Source of the DNA: Candidatus Dependentiae bacterium
Lineage (GTDB): Bacteria > Babelota > Babeliae > Babelales > UBA12411
NCBI GenBank assembly: GCA_003511165.1
Contig: DOJW01000009.1
Location: 45,253 to 109,252, forward strand
Direction: 5' to 3'
Length of the DNA stretch: 64,000 nt
Shown: positions 25,281 through 34,667 of the stretch, in pieces
Layout of the letters: every line of letters starts with the position of its first letter
Position numbering within the stretch: the first letter of the stretch is position 1
Notes under the pieces: model-generated
Databases searched by the model: none
Seen by the model: only the letters and a program-made list of their open reading frames with translations
What the model was told of the DNA's origin: nothing
Position numbers and translations under genes: made by a program

Positions 25281-26972
25281 ATGAAAAAGTTTATTTGGAT
25301 TTTTTCTTTTTTGGTAATTTCTTTAATTGTTTATAATCGATTTTTTTATATTGATACACAGTCGCCGCAAATTATTTTACAGACAATGACGCTTCGTGAA
25401 AAAATTGGGCAACTTTTTATGACTAGCGCTATTTCTTATCCTGCAGAAAATCCATTTGATAAGGTCACAATTGAAAGATTGATTAAGGAATATAATATAG
25501 GAGGTATAATGTTTTTTTCTGGAACTCCTGTAAGTCAGATTAAAATTTCAAATTATTACCAATCTATTTCTAAAATTCCACTTTTATATGCTCAAGATTG
25601 TGAATGGGGACCATCAATGAGACTGATAAATGTAATTAAATTCCCTAAAAATTTTACACTTGGTGCGCTGCGGGATAATAGTTTGATTTATAAAATGGGT
25701 ATGGAAATAGGACGACAATGCAAGTTGCTTGGAGTTAAGCTCAATTTCGCGCCAGATGTTGATGTGAACAATAATCCTCAAAATCCGGTCATTGGTATTC
25801 GTTCTTTTGGTGAAGATCCTATTGTAGTTGTGGCTAAAGCATATGAGTATATTCAAGGTATGTTGCAGTACGGAGTTATGGCTTGTATAAAACATTTTCC
25901 AGGTCATGGAAATGTTGTGTTAGATTCGCATTTAGATCTTCCAACTGTTTTTTCTTCATACAATGAGATTCAAAATATGGAGCTTTATACTTTTCGAGAA
26001 CTTTTCAAAAAAAATGTTTTTTCTGTTATGACAGCACATTTGCATATTCCAGCTCTTGATTCAAATTCAAATTTGCCAACATCTCTTTCTCCGTTAATCG
26101 TTACCGATTTGTTGCAAAATCAAATGGGATTTAAGGGATTGATTATAACAGATGGACTTAGAATGGGTGGTATTAGGAAAACGTTTAATGCGGGTGAAAC
26201 TGCTGTTAGAGCATTTTTAGCAGGTAATGATATTTTGCTTTTTTGCGATTTATTGAATCGTTTTGGCGAGCCGCCGCATCTAGATGAAAATATTGCAGAT
26301 ATAAAGCAAGGGGTAGATGCGATCGAAGTTGCTGTGAAAAATGGAACAATTGCAGAATCAGAAATTGATAGAAGAGTGCTTAAAATATTGTCTGCAAAAC
26401 AATCTATTGGGCTTTTCAAAAATAGATTTGTCGACGAAAATATTCGGCCGGAAGAGTTTTACTCTCAAGGTGCCATGAAATTGAAACAGGATATTTTTGA
26501 TAATGCTGTTACTTTGGTTAAAAATGAAAATCAAATGTTACCGTTTATCGCTGCAAAAGATAATTTAGTAGCATTTATTTCTTTGGGTTTGAAGCCTGGT
26601 AGCGAATCTATTTTATTTAAAAATTTAAATGAAAAAATGGTTTTATCAGATGTTCGAAATAGCGATACAGTGATAGTTGCTCTTTATGGATTAAATAATA
26701 TATTTACCGATAATTTTGGTGTTCGAGAAGAAGTTTCAAAATTTATAGAATCTTTACATAGAGAAAATAAAAAAGTAATTTTGATTCTATTTGGGATCCC
26801 TTATGCATTGAAATTTTTTGGCAAAGAAGATGCGATTTTAGTCGCTTATGAACAGGAAGTAGAAGCGGAAATTGCAGCTGCAAAAGTGATTTTTGGAGAA
26901 ATTGCACCAAAAGGTAAATTGCCAGTTACAGCATCAAAAGAGTTTGGAATGGGAATCGGTTTAAGTTTTTAA
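25281..26972 (+). CDS. Glycoside hydrolase family 3, NagZ-like beta-N-acetylhexosaminidase
   Basis: Membrane-anchored or exported enzyme (563 aa) that probably cleaves N-acetylglucosamine from muropeptides. An N-terminal hydrophobic segment at residues 4-20 serves as anchor or signal. The GH3 N-terminal domain holds KHFPGHG at 204-210 with DSH at 215-217 (the His/Asp acid-base dyad of NagZ-type enzymes) and the nucleophile Asp291 in IITDGLRMGG. A GH3 C-terminal domain follows from about residue 400. AAGGAAT ribosome-binding site. Next to the polysaccharide deacetylase. Confidence 0.9.
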   Translation: MKKFIWIFSFLVISLIVYNRFFYIDTQSPQIILQTMTLREKIGQLFMTSAISYPAENPFDKVTIERLIKEYNIGGIMFFSGTPVSQIKISNYYQSISKIPLLYAQDCEWGPSMRLINVIKFPKNFTLGALRDNSLIYKMGMEIGRQCKLLGVKLNFAPDVDVNNNPQNPVIGIRSFGEDPIVVVAKAYEYIQGMLQYGVMACIKHFPGHGNVVLDSHLDLPTVFSSYNEIQNMELYTFRELFKKNVFSVMTAHLHIPALDSNSNLPTSLSPLIVTDLLQNQMGFKGLIITDGLRMGGIRKTFNAGETAVRAFLAGNDILLFCDLLNRFGEPPHLDENIADIKQGVDAIEVAVKNGTIAESEIDRRVLKILSAKQSIGLFKNRFVDENIRPEEFYSQGAMKLKQDIFDNAVTLVKNENQMLPFIAAKDNLVAFISLGLKPGSESILFKNLNEKMVLSDVRNSDTVIVALYGLNNIFTDNFGVREEVSKFIESLHRENKKVILILFGIPYALKFFGKEDAILVAYEQEVEAEIAAAKVIFGEIAPKGKLPVTASKEFGMGIGLSF

Positions 26973-26989
26973 AAAGGAGATTTTTTATT

Positions 26990-27802
26990 ATGTTTTATTA
27001 TATTTATTCAGAGTTAAAACAAGGTTTTAAACTTGCAAGTCAAAGTCTTGAAATGAGTCTTAAAAATTGGAAAAAAGTAACAACTTTTAATATGGCTTTA
27101 ATTTTTGCTTTTTTGGTGGTGGTTGCAATTTTTTTCTTGTTTTTTAAAGTTTTATCATTTGTGATTGATATTGAAAAAATAGAATTTATCTTATCAGGAA
27201 TTATATTACTTATTTGTATTGTTTATTTTGTTGCAGAGTTGATTTTTTCCAAAAAGTTAGATGATGGGGAAAAGAACTTTTCTACGTTGGACGTTTTTGA
27301 ATTGACTATAAAATTGTGTAAAAATAAAGAATTTTGGAAGTTAATGTTAATTATGATACTTGTAATCCTTAGCAGTGCGGGATTGCATATTTTAATGCAA
27401 AATACAAGTGTTATTTTTCCGAGGTTTTTGCTTTTTACTTTAATCATAACGGTATTATTTTTTTTAATAATAAATTTTTTTGCACTAAATTTTATTGCAA
27501 ATTATTCTTTTCCTTATAAAAAATCTTTAGTCAGAGGCTGCATTGCTTTTAAAAAGAATTTGATTAAATTCTTAGGCATTTTAAGTTTTGTCTTTGTATT
27601 TTTATTTTGTTTAATTTTTTTAGGAACAATTTTATTTACTTTAGGATCATTATTAGTTCCTTCTGGTAAAGATCTGGTTAAAATGCTTGCTTTTAGTTTG
27701 ATACCGATTGCTGCTATTTTTTTATTTGTGATTTCTTTTATTATTTTGGGTGCCAAATATATTCTTGTAATAAAAATTTGCAAATCAGTTGATACAGAAT
27801 AA
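26990..27802 (+). CDS. Multi-spanning membrane protein, function unknown
   Basis: A 270-aa protein with about six transmembrane segments, Phe/Ile/Leu-rich, and a soluble N-terminal stretch of about 30 residues. I recognise no family motif; the general look is of the glycerophosphoryl-diester or DUF-type membrane proteins with paired helices, but this is not an assignment. Strong AAAAAGGAG site before the ATG. It follows the GH3 gene by 17 bp, so it is probably in the same transcript, which ends at the terminator 18 bp beyond. Confidence 0.6.
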   Translation: MFYYIYSELKQGFKLASQSLEMSLKNWKKVTTFNMALIFAFLVVVAIFFLFFKVLSFVIDIEKIEFILSGIILLICIVYFVAELIFSKKLDDGEKNFSTLDVFELTIKLCKNKEFWKLMLIMILVILSSAGLHILMQNTSVIFPRFLLFTLIITVLFFLIINFFALNFIANYSFPYKKSLVRGCIAFKKNLIKFLGILSFVFVFLFCLIFLGTILFTLGSLLVPSGKDLVKMLAFSLIPIAAIFLFVISFIILGAKYILVIKICKSVDTE

Positions 27803-27819
27803 TTGTTAAATTTATTGAA

Positions 27820-27852
27820 AAAGACACGGTTTTTGGCCGTGTCTTTTTTTTT
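27820..27852 (+). terminator. Rho-independent terminator
   Basis: AAAGACACGG (27820-27829) pairs with CCGTGTCTTT (27837-27846) and is followed by a long T run. It closes the deacetylase, GH3, membrane-protein unit. Confidence 0.9.
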
Positions 27853-27918
27853 TGACTTTTTTACTCTACTCTTAACAAATAGGTTAAATAAAAATTTAAA
27901 AGACTTTAGTAGGATTTT

Positions 27919-28506
27919 ATGGAAAATCGAGATTTGATTTGGTTCAAAGAAATTCTTAAAAATCAGCAATTTGTTGAAAGGTTAAAGAAAATCAAATTGG
28001 TTATTACCGATGTTGACGGATGTTTGACCGATAACAAAATTTATATGCTTGCAAGAGGCGAAGAGGTTAAATGTTACAATGTTTCAGATGGTCTTGCTAC
28101 TAAAAGAGCTTCAACAAATAATCTTTTGAAAATTGCATTATTGTCTGGGAAAAATGGAAAATCGGTTGAGCTTCGTGCTAAAAATCTTGGAATTCCACAA
28201 GATCTTATTTATTTGGGATATGAGCTTAATAAACTTGAAATGGTAAAAAAAATACAAGAAGAACAAAATGTGTCCAAAGAAGAAACTTTATATTTTGGCG
28301 ATGATGTACCAGATATAAGTGCCAAAGATGGTGTTTCGCTTTTTATTTCACCTTCAAATGTGATGTTTTACATTAGACCTCATGCAGATTTGATAATTCC
28401 AAAAGAAGGTGGAAGCGGTGCTTTTAGATTGCTTTTGGACCTTGTTTTGTTTGTACAGAAAAAGCATTTTGCACAAAATTTAATCGAAGATATTTTAGAG
28501 AGCTAA
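27919..28506 (+). CDS. kdsC: 3-deoxy-D-manno-octulosonate 8-phosphate phosphatase (KdsC)
   Basis: Removes phosphate from Kdo-8-phosphate in the synthesis of Kdo for LPS. The 195-aa, cap-less HAD protein has motif I DVDGCLTDN with Asp31 and Asp33, the KdsC-typical segment FNVSDG-like CYNVSDGLATKR, motif II LLSGK, and motif IV FGDDVPD, and ends with GGSGAFRLL. The downstream gene is lptC-like after 7 bp, the classical kdsC-lptC order of Gram-negative bacteria. Confidence 0.9.
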   Translation: MENRDLIWFKEILKNQQFVERLKKIKLVITDVDGCLTDNKIYMLARGEEVKCYNVSDGLATKRASTNNLLKIALLSGKNGKSVELRAKNLGIPQDLIYLGYELNKLEMVKKIQEEQNVSKEETLYFGDDVPDISAKDGVSLFISPSNVMFYIRPHADLIIPKEGGSGAFRLLLDLVLFVQKKHFAQNLIEDILES

Positions 28507-28513
28507 TTTAAAA

Positions 28514-29071
28514 ATGAAAAAATATATTATCTTTTTACCTGTTTTTATTTTATTAATTTTTGCTTTTGTGAAATACAGATCAATAAATAAAAGTAATGAA
28601 ATTATTCAAAATAAACAGCAAGAAGTTAATGAGGTTGTTGTAACAGCTAAAGATATTTCTCTAAAAGAGTTAAATCCACAATCTTTAAAAGGGTGGCAGA
28701 TAAATTCTAAGAGTGCGCAATTTTATAAAAATCAAAATGAGATCGTTTGCAAAAGCGTTGCATGCAATTTGCTTACAAAAGATGATCAAGCAGCTTTTTT
28801 AAATTCTGATAAAACTGTGATTAACTCCAAGACTAAAGATATTTTTATGCAGGGAAATATTAATGGTAGCTTCAATGGTATATCACTTTTGGGTGAAACA
28901 TTTAGCTATAAATTTGATAAACATATTATTTCCAGCAAATCTGATGTAACGCTGAATCATTCTAATTTTCAGTTGAAATCAAAAGAAACTTTTATAGATT
29001 TAAAAAACAAGAAAATTGTTTTATCTGGAAAAGTTGAGACTAGTTTCAGCATGCTCGGCAAGCAACGATAG
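28514..29071 (+). CDS. lptC: LptC-like LPS export protein
   Basis: Probable bitopic periplasmic component of the LPS transport bridge. An N-terminal membrane helix at residues 5-20 is followed by a beta-strand-rich domain with repeated short hydrophobic strands (for example FMQGNINGSFNGISLLGETFSY), as in the beta-jellyroll of LptC/LptA. 185 aa, normal. Identity rests on this pattern and on its position directly after kdsC. Its 3' end overlaps the convergent comF by 26 bp. Confidence 0.78.
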   Translation: MKKYIIFLPVFILLIFAFVKYRSINKSNEIIQNKQQEVNEVVVTAKDISLKELNPQSLKGWQINSKSAQFYKNQNEIVCKSVACNLLTKDDQAAFLNSDKTVINSKTKDIFMQGNINGSFNGISLLGETFSYKFDKHIISSKSDVTLNHSNFQLKSKETFIDLKNKKIVLSGKVETSFSMLGKQR

Positions 29072-29717
29072 CCATAACGTTTTCAGGTTTAAGAGGCAAG
29101 ATAACTTTCGCGGCGCTTTTAAGTGTCGAACCACTAGTGCAAAGATCATCTACAAGCAGTATCTTTTTATCTTTTATCAATTCATTTGGATTTTTAAAAA
29201 AGAAATTTTTAATCGTGAATGCATTTTTGACGTTCTCTTCTTTTCGGTCGCCTGAAAGTGTTGATTGGAAAAATGTTTTCTTTTTGCGTTTCAAAAGCTT
29301 AAGCATTGGAATTTTTAAATTCCGGCTTAACTCTTTTGCGATTAATTGTGATTGATTAAATCCTCTTTTGGAAAATCGCGTCCAGTGGAGAGGGACAGGT
29401 ACGATAAAATCAAATTCAAAATTTTTTACAGTGCTGAATTCTAAGATAAGTTTTGCAAGTTGTTTGCTTGCTATAACATCATCATAATGTTTTTTTAAAA
29501 CTAATTTCTTTACTGGAGGGTTATAAGCAGCAGCCGCAAGAACGCGGAGTGAATGTTTTTCTGTAATTTTAAGATTTATAGAGGTTACGTATTGGACAGA
29601 TTTTTTGCATTCGCTGCAAAAAATAGAATCATGCAATATTGGTACATTGCATTCAGCGCAAAATTTGGGATAAAAAACATTTAAGATATTAAAGTTTTGT
29701 AAAAAGTTTTTGAGCAT
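29046..29717 (-). CDS. comF: ComF/GntX family phosphoribosyltransferase-like protein
   Basis: A 223-aa protein of the competence ComF type. An N-terminal zinc ribbon contains two CxxC pairs (FCAEC and FCSEC). The PRPP-binding loop is ILLVDDLCTSGST near residue 190, and the family mark KRGFNQSQLIAKEL lies midway. ComF is needed for DNA uptake in some bacteria. It is the last gene of the reverse-strand run from acpS and starts 3 bp after the preceding membrane-protein gene. Confidence 0.9.
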   Translation of the reverse strand: MLKNFLQNFNILNVFYPKFCAECNVPILHDSIFCSECKKSVQYVTSINLKITEKHSLRVLAAAAYNPPVKKLVLKKHYDDVIASKQLAKLILEFSTVKNFEFDFIVPVPLHWTRFSKRGFNQSQLIAKELSRNLKIPMLKLLKRKKKTFFQSTLSGDRKEENVKNAFTIKNFFFKNPNELIKDKKILLVDDLCTSGSTLKSAAKVILPLKPENVMAIVACRAC

Positions 29718-29720
29718 TTG

Positions 29721-30209
29721 TTAACCGGCATTGCAAGCCAAAATTATAGATAAAATTATGTTAATGAAACCGCCAAAGATAATGCTAATCAAAAAGTGTC
29801 CAGATGCTTTTGGCAGTTCTTCTATTTTTTTGAAAATATCGATTAATAAAATTATTGGCTGGAAAAGTATTAATAAAAAGTATATTAAAAATCCAAGAAT
29901 TATTAGTTTCCAATTAGCAAGTGCAAAAGGAAATCCTGCGAAAGCGATTATAATACTTATTGTTTTTAAAACGATTAAAACAGAGATGTGTTTTTCGCCT
30001 AATATTTCGCTAGCTTTTTCTAAAATTATAAAAATAAAGAAAAAGAATATGACGGTTGAAAAATAGAAAAAGTTTTCAGAAAAATGATTGATTAATCTGC
30101 CCACTAAAATTATCGGAATTCCAAGTAAAGAGGCTAAAATGCCGCTACCAAAATGTTCACCCATGTAGTTTAGGGTTGCTATTTTATAGCAAATATTTTT
30201 AAGACTCAT
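29721..30209 (-). CDS. Membrane protein resembling phosphatidylglycerophosphatase A
   Basis: A 162-aa protein with four or five membrane segments. Its layout recalls PgpA: an N-terminal EHFGSGILAS near residue 18 like the GSG-type start, and a final membrane helix after a short amphipathic segment. However, the acidic residues expected in PgpA (the DPSEIVxDE and GxxxDDxxAG motifs) are missing or replaced (for example HFLISIIFGGFINI). So either a diverged or inactive relative, or only a similar topology. It overlaps the lspA end by 11 bp and belongs to the same operon. Confidence 0.45.
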   Translation of the reverse strand: MSLKNICYKIATLNYMGEHFGSGILASLLGIPIILVGRLINHFSENFFYFSTVIFFFFIFIILEKASEILGEKHISVLIVLKTISIIIAFAGFPFALANWKLIILGFLIYFLLILFQPIILLIDIFKKIEELPKASGHFLISIIFGGFINIILSIILACNAG

Positions 30210-30675
30210 TTTTAAATCCTTCTTTTAGCTCTCGTGCAAAGATTATAAATAATCCAACAAATATAAATGTATCAGCGAGGTTAAATGTTGGCCAGTGGTA
30301 TGTCTTTACGTATGTATCTATAAAATCTATAACTCCATGGTGAACAAATCGATCTAAAATATTTGAAAGAGCTCCTGCTAATACTAAAATTTCAGGAGTT
30401 ATATCAAAGTTTTTTTTATATCTCCAAAATAGGTAGGTTGCAAAAAATATTGATATCAAAATTATGATTGAAGAAACGATTAAAAATAGGACTGTTGAAT
30501 TTGAATTAAAAGTTCCAAAAACTATTCCGCGATTAAAAATTAGACTTAAGTTTAATCCGGGGAATATGTTTATTGAATTGTTAATAAGATTTTTAATCGC
30601 CCAAAGTTTGGAAATTTGGTCTATTAAAAAAACGGAAGTAAATAAAGACAAATATAAAAAAAACTTTTTTTTCAT
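30199..30675 (-). CDS. lspA: Lipoprotein signal peptidase (signal peptidase II)
   Basis: Inner-membrane aspartyl protease that cuts the signal peptide of prolipoproteins. 158 aa with four membrane helices. The catalytic aspartates are Asp108 in GALSNILDRF and Asp135 in FNLADTFI; the VIDFID segment between them is typical. It implies that the organism makes lipoproteins. Lies 10 bp downstream of pheT and overlaps the following membrane-protein gene. Confidence 0.96.
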   Translation of the reverse strand: MKKKFFLYLSLFTSVFLIDQISKLWAIKNLINNSINIFPGLNLSLIFNRGIVFGTFNSNSTVLFLIVSSIIILISIFFATYLFWRYKKNFDITPEILVLAGALSNILDRFVHHGVIDFIDTYVKTYHWPTFNLADTFIFVGLFIIFARELKEGFKNES

Positions 30676-30685
30676 CAGTTTCCTT

Positions 30686-33031
30686 TTAGCGTAAGTTTAA
30701 TCCTTTTTGTTCCATTAATTTAATGGCTTTTTGTCGCACCGCTTCAATTTCTTCTTTTTCTAAAGTTTTTTCGGAACTGTTTAGTAGTATTCTAAAAGCA
30801 AGCGCTTTTTTATCCAGCCAATCTGATTTTTCAAAGAAATCGATAAGTTTTACATCAGTGACTAGAGGATCTATTTCTTTTAAGGATTTTTCAATTTCAC
30901 CTGCAGATATGGTAACTGGAACTATAAAACTTAAGTCGAAAGATGATTCTTGAAATTTTGAAAGGGGCGAATATTTTATTTCTTTAGATTGAGTTGTTAA
31001 TAAAAAGTCACCGTCGATTTCAAAAATAAACGCTTCACTTTGTGGAATTGTTTCTAAATTGGCTAAAACCATCTTATCAGCCATTCCTGCAAATCCGATT
31101 ACTTTATTTTCATAATGGATTTCTGCTGTTATGTTTGGATTTAGGGCAAAAATATTTTGAGATGATTTTTGCCATGAAACTGTTAAGCCTAAAATTTCAA
31201 ACATTTTGCTAAGTTGATATTTGAATTCGTAGAAGTCGACCGGTTCTTTTTTGTGAAAGAATATTCCAGCAAGTTTTTTTTGTTCTATTGGAGCATTTTG
31301 ATTATCTATTTTCCACGTTCTACCAAATTCGAAAAAATAAAGTTTGTTTTCTATTAAAATATTTTCTTTTATGTTTTTTAGTAGATGTGGTATCAGCGTG
31401 GTAACTAGTCGTTTGTTATTTTCAGAAACGGGATTTAAAACTTCTACCGTTTTTACTTTTTCTGATGGGTTAAATTTGATTTGTGATAAGAACTCTTCAT
31501 CAAACATTGCATAGTTTTGTTGTTCGATCATGTTTGCGCTGCTAGATAAATAGTTTTTGATTTTTCGTAGTTTTAGAAGTGGTGTTAAATCGTATTTGTT
31601 TCTAAAAAAGATAGGTTGGGTAGGTGTAATTTTTTCGAAACCATAAAAGCGAACAACTTCTTCTAAAATATCTTCTTTTTCTTTTATATCTTTGGCAGCT
31701 CTAAATGATGGAACTTCAATTTGATATAAATCATTTTTGATTTCTATTTTAAAACCTATTTTTTCTAAGTTTTTAATTACCAACTCTTTGCTGATGCTAA
31801 ATCCAGATTTGTCTTCTAAATATTGATGAGATAGGGAAATAATTTTCTTTTCTAAAGGTTTACCAACGACAATCACAGGATCGGTTGCTTCATATTTTAA
31901 ATTTATCTGTTTTGCTAATTTTAAAAATCTTAAAGTTGCTGCAGTTATTTGATTAGGATCTAAAGTTTTTTCAAATCTTGCAGAGCTATCAGTTCTTATT
32001 TTATGTCGAACTGCAGTTTTACGAATTGTGGCTGCTTCAAAGTGGGCTGATTCTAAAAATATAGAATTTGTTTCTTTACAAATTGAGGCATATTCTCCGC
32101 CCATAACGCCAGCAAGAGCCATTGCTTTTTCACTGTTTGCGATAACAAGATCTTCACTTGTTAATGTTAATTTATTTTCATCGAGCAATTTTAGAGTTTC
32201 GCCATTTTTTGCCATGCGAATTATAATTTTTTTGCCTAATATTTTAGAACTATCAAAAGCATGCATAGGTTGTGACCAGTCAAGCATTACATAATTGGTT
32301 AAGTCGATTATTGAATTAATTGGTTTTGTTCCAACTTTTAGTAAACGACTTGCCAAAAATAAATTGGAAGGTTTGTTTTCGATCTGTTTTATATGAAGTC
32401 CTGAAAGTCTATTGCAAGCTTTTGTTGCTTTGTTTTCGATAGATATTGTGCTATGAGCGTGATCGTCGAATTGTTCGATTTTATGTTTTTCTAAAAGCTT
32501 ATTTTCGTCATGGATAAATTCTAAATCTAAAAATGCTGCGATTTCTCGTGCGAATCCTCTATGTCCCCACATGTCTGGACGGTGAGTTATTGATTTATTA
32601 TCCACTTCTAAAATTATATCTTCTGTTTCTATTTCTTTTTTCCAATTTTTTATTATTTCTTTATCCGTTGCATCGAAAGCAGGAAGGTAACCATCGCGCT
32701 CTGCAGATAAATCTTTGAATGTTGCAAAATCATTTGTTTTTAAATTAATAAGGAAAAAGCAGTTTTGATGGTTTGATGTATTATGGCATGGACTGAATTT
32801 GTTGAGATTGATTGAGATTTCTTTTTTTAAATTAGCAGCAAGGAGGGTAACTTTTTGATTATCGATAGACTTTATAGTAGCGGCTTCTAAATCTGATAAA
32901 TCAATTGACAGGTGATGAAAGTTTTCTATTTCTGCCGTTTTTTGATTGAATTGTTCAATCAATTTTTTGATATCATTTTTTTTCCAATCAGAATTGATAT
33001 GATCAAAAATCCAAGAGATAGAAACTTTCAT
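30686..33031 (-). CDS. pheT: Phenylalanyl-tRNA synthetase beta subunit
   Basis: Forms the alpha2-beta2 enzyme that charges tRNA-Phe. 781 aa, normal. Order of domains: N-terminal MKVSISWI region with tRNA-binding (EMAP-like) domain, B3/4 editing domain with the segment DLTNYVMLDWSQPMHAFD, B5 domain, the catalytic-like domain and a C-terminal FDX-ACB anticodon-binding domain (last 90 residues). pheS is not in this window, so the two subunits are separated, which is unusual but not unique. It sits in the reverse-strand run between pth and lspA. Confidence 0.96.
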   Translation of the reverse strand: MKVSISWIFDHINSDWKKNDIKKLIEQFNQKTAEIENFHHLSIDLSDLEAATIKSIDNQKVTLLAANLKKEISINLNKFSPCHNTSNHQNCFFLINLKTNDFATFKDLSAERDGYLPAFDATDKEIIKNWKKEIETEDIILEVDNKSITHRPDMWGHRGFAREIAAFLDLEFIHDENKLLEKHKIEQFDDHAHSTISIENKATKACNRLSGLHIKQIENKPSNLFLASRLLKVGTKPINSIIDLTNYVMLDWSQPMHAFDSSKILGKKIIIRMAKNGETLKLLDENKLTLTSEDLVIANSEKAMALAGVMGGEYASICKETNSIFLESAHFEAATIRKTAVRHKIRTDSSARFEKTLDPNQITAATLRFLKLAKQINLKYEATDPVIVVGKPLEKKIISLSHQYLEDKSGFSISKELVIKNLEKIGFKIEIKNDLYQIEVPSFRAAKDIKEKEDILEEVVRFYGFEKITPTQPIFFRNKYDLTPLLKLRKIKNYLSSSANMIEQQNYAMFDEEFLSQIKFNPSEKVKTVEVLNPVSENNKRLVTTLIPHLLKNIKENILIENKLYFFEFGRTWKIDNQNAPIEQKKLAGIFFHKKEPVDFYEFKYQLSKMFEILGLTVSWQKSSQNIFALNPNITAEIHYENKVIGFAGMADKMVLANLETIPQSEAFIFEIDGDFLLTTQSKEIKYSPLSKFQESSFDLSFIVPVTISAGEIEKSLKEIDPLVTDVKLIDFFEKSDWLDKKALAFRILLNSSEKTLEKEEIEAVRQKAIKLMEQKGLNLR

Positions 33032-33116
33032 GATTTTCTCACCATTTTTTTATAAAAATTTAAACAATATTTTTATTACAAGTTACAATTAAAAATGCCC
33101 CAAAATAGCTGTATCG

Positions 33117-33704
33117 TCAAATATTTTCTAGTAAAAAATCTTTTATCATTTTTGTTGAGTTACTGATTAATTTTGTGACTTCAATTTCTTCAATAGGAGA
33201 AAAATTTGAAAGCACATATTTGGGAACTTCATCCTTGTCGGTAGGTCTATCAACTCCAAAATAAAATCTCCAAAAATCACCACCGATGGAACTTATTATT
33301 GATTTTAACCCATTGTGTCCTTTGGAGCTTCCATCAAATTTTATTCCGATTTTGCCTAATTTTTTTTCGATTTCATCATGGATTACCAAAATTTCTTGTG
33401 CATTTATTCCGCGTTTTTGTAAAAAAGATAAAACTTTTCCAGAATTATTCATAAATGTTTGCGGTTTTATTAAATAAACGTTTTTGCTGGGAGAGTATAA
33501 AAAACCTTCATTATTATTTTGCGAATTTAATCGAACTTCTGCAAAATCCAAATTTTCTGCAGGCTTCCAAGAGGCATCCAGTTCTTCTGCCAGTTTTTCG
33601 ATAATTCTAAATCCGATATTGTGCCGGTTTTTAGAATATTGTGATCCTGGATTTCCAAGACCAATAATTGCTTTAATATTTATTTTTTCATTGTTTTTTA
33701 ACAT
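33117..33704 (-). CDS. pth: Peptidyl-tRNA hydrolase
   Basis: Releases tRNA from prematurely dropped peptidyl-tRNA. 195 aa. N-terminal IIGLGNPGSQYSKNRHNIGF contains the catalytic His (RHNIGF). MNNSGKVL and the HDEIEKKLGKI (usual HDElDlp) motif follow, and NGLKSI is present. It lies 28 bp downstream of prs. Confidence 0.95.
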   Translation of the reverse strand: MLKNNEKINIKAIIGLGNPGSQYSKNRHNIGFRIIEKLAEELDASWKPAENLDFAEVRLNSQNNNEGFLYSPSKNVYLIKPQTFMNNSGKVLSFLQKRGINAQEILVIHDEIEKKLGKIGIKFDGSSKGHNGLKSIISSIGGDFWRFYFGVDRPTDKDEVPKYVLSNFSPIEEIEVTKLISNSTKMIKDFLLENI

Positions 33705-33732
33705 ATTTATTTACACTTATTTTTAGATTTTT

Positions 33733-34656
33733 TTAGAAAAATGATTTTAATTGTTTGACTAAAAGATCATTAATCGAGGTTATAAAAAATTTTGAACTTT
33801 CCGCTCTTGATACAGGTAATACAGAATTTGTTGTTACAAATGTTTCGAAGTTACTGTTTTGGATTAATCCCAAAGCGTTATTTGATAAAATTCCGTGAGA
33901 AAAACAGCCTATTATTTTTAGAGCTTTGTGTTTTAGTAAAATATTACATGCATTTATTGCCGTCTGTGCCGTGTCTATAATATCGTCTATCAAAACAACG
34001 GTTTTATTTTCGACGGTTCCATTCAGTTTTACGGCAACAGGGTGGTCAGGACCTATTCTTTTTTTTGTTACATGAACAAAATTTAAATTTAATTTTTTAG
34101 CAATTCTTTCAACCCGATTAACTCCTCCTGCGTCGGGGGATGCCAAAATTAAATCATTTTTATTTAAATAATTTTGTGAAATAAATTCGATCCAAAGTTC
34201 ATCCAATTTTATTTCATAAATAAAATTTTTGTAAAATTCTAGCGTTATTGGTGAATGAATATCACAGACAAACATTTTATTTACACCGATTGATTTTATG
34301 ACCATTAAAAATGTTTGAAGCAATCCTAAATCTTGGTCTGAAAACCCCTTTTCTTGGCGAGAATATGGTAAGTAAGGTATTAATAAATTTAATTCAAAAG
34401 TATCAGTTTTTTTTATAGCGTTTAATGTAAAAATTAAATCCAGGATCTGATTATTTATAGGGTCATTTTTATAAGAAAATTGGTGAACAAACAAAACTTG
34501 CTGATCTTTGAATGATGGAAACTTTTTTAAATTTAAATTGGTTTCGCCATCTTCGAAGTGACTTTTTTTTAATAATGTTAAATTGGCCGAATATGATTTT
34601 GCTATGAAGGATGCAAGAAGGCTACATTCTTCATAAGCCACTATTTCTGTAATCAC
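33733..34656 (-). CDS. prs: Ribose-phosphate pyrophosphokinase (PRPP synthase)
   Basis: Makes PRPP from ribose-5-phosphate and ATP. 307 aa. Family marks are LLIPYLPYSRQEKG (usual PYxxYxRQDR), the metal-binding VCDIHSP, the flexible-loop region ASPDAGG, and the PRPP loop VVLIDDIIDTAQT. The N-terminal third diverges more than usual (FEDGETNL replaces FSDGE). A PRPP synthase makes sense next to comF-type PRPP-fold proteins only by coincidence. Downstream of lpxD by 11 bp. Confidence 0.9.
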   Translation of the reverse strand: MITEIVAYEECSLLASFIAKSYSANLTLLKKSHFEDGETNLNLKKFPSFKDQQVLFVHQFSYKNDPINNQILDLIFTLNAIKKTDTFELNLLIPYLPYSRQEKGFSDQDLGLLQTFLMVIKSIGVNKMFVCDIHSPITLEFYKNFIYEIKLDELWIEFISQNYLNKNDLILASPDAGGVNRVERIAKKLNLNFVHVTKKRIGPDHPVAVKLNGTVENKTVVLIDDIIDTAQTAINACNILLKHKALKIIGCFSHGILSNNALGLIQNSNFETFVTTNSVLPVSRAESSKFFITSINDLLVKQLKSFF

Positions 34657-34667
34657 AATTTATCTCC

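Noticed and set aside
29016..29255. 79-codon forward frame antisense to comF
   Set aside because: Shadow of the comF coding region; no signals of its own.
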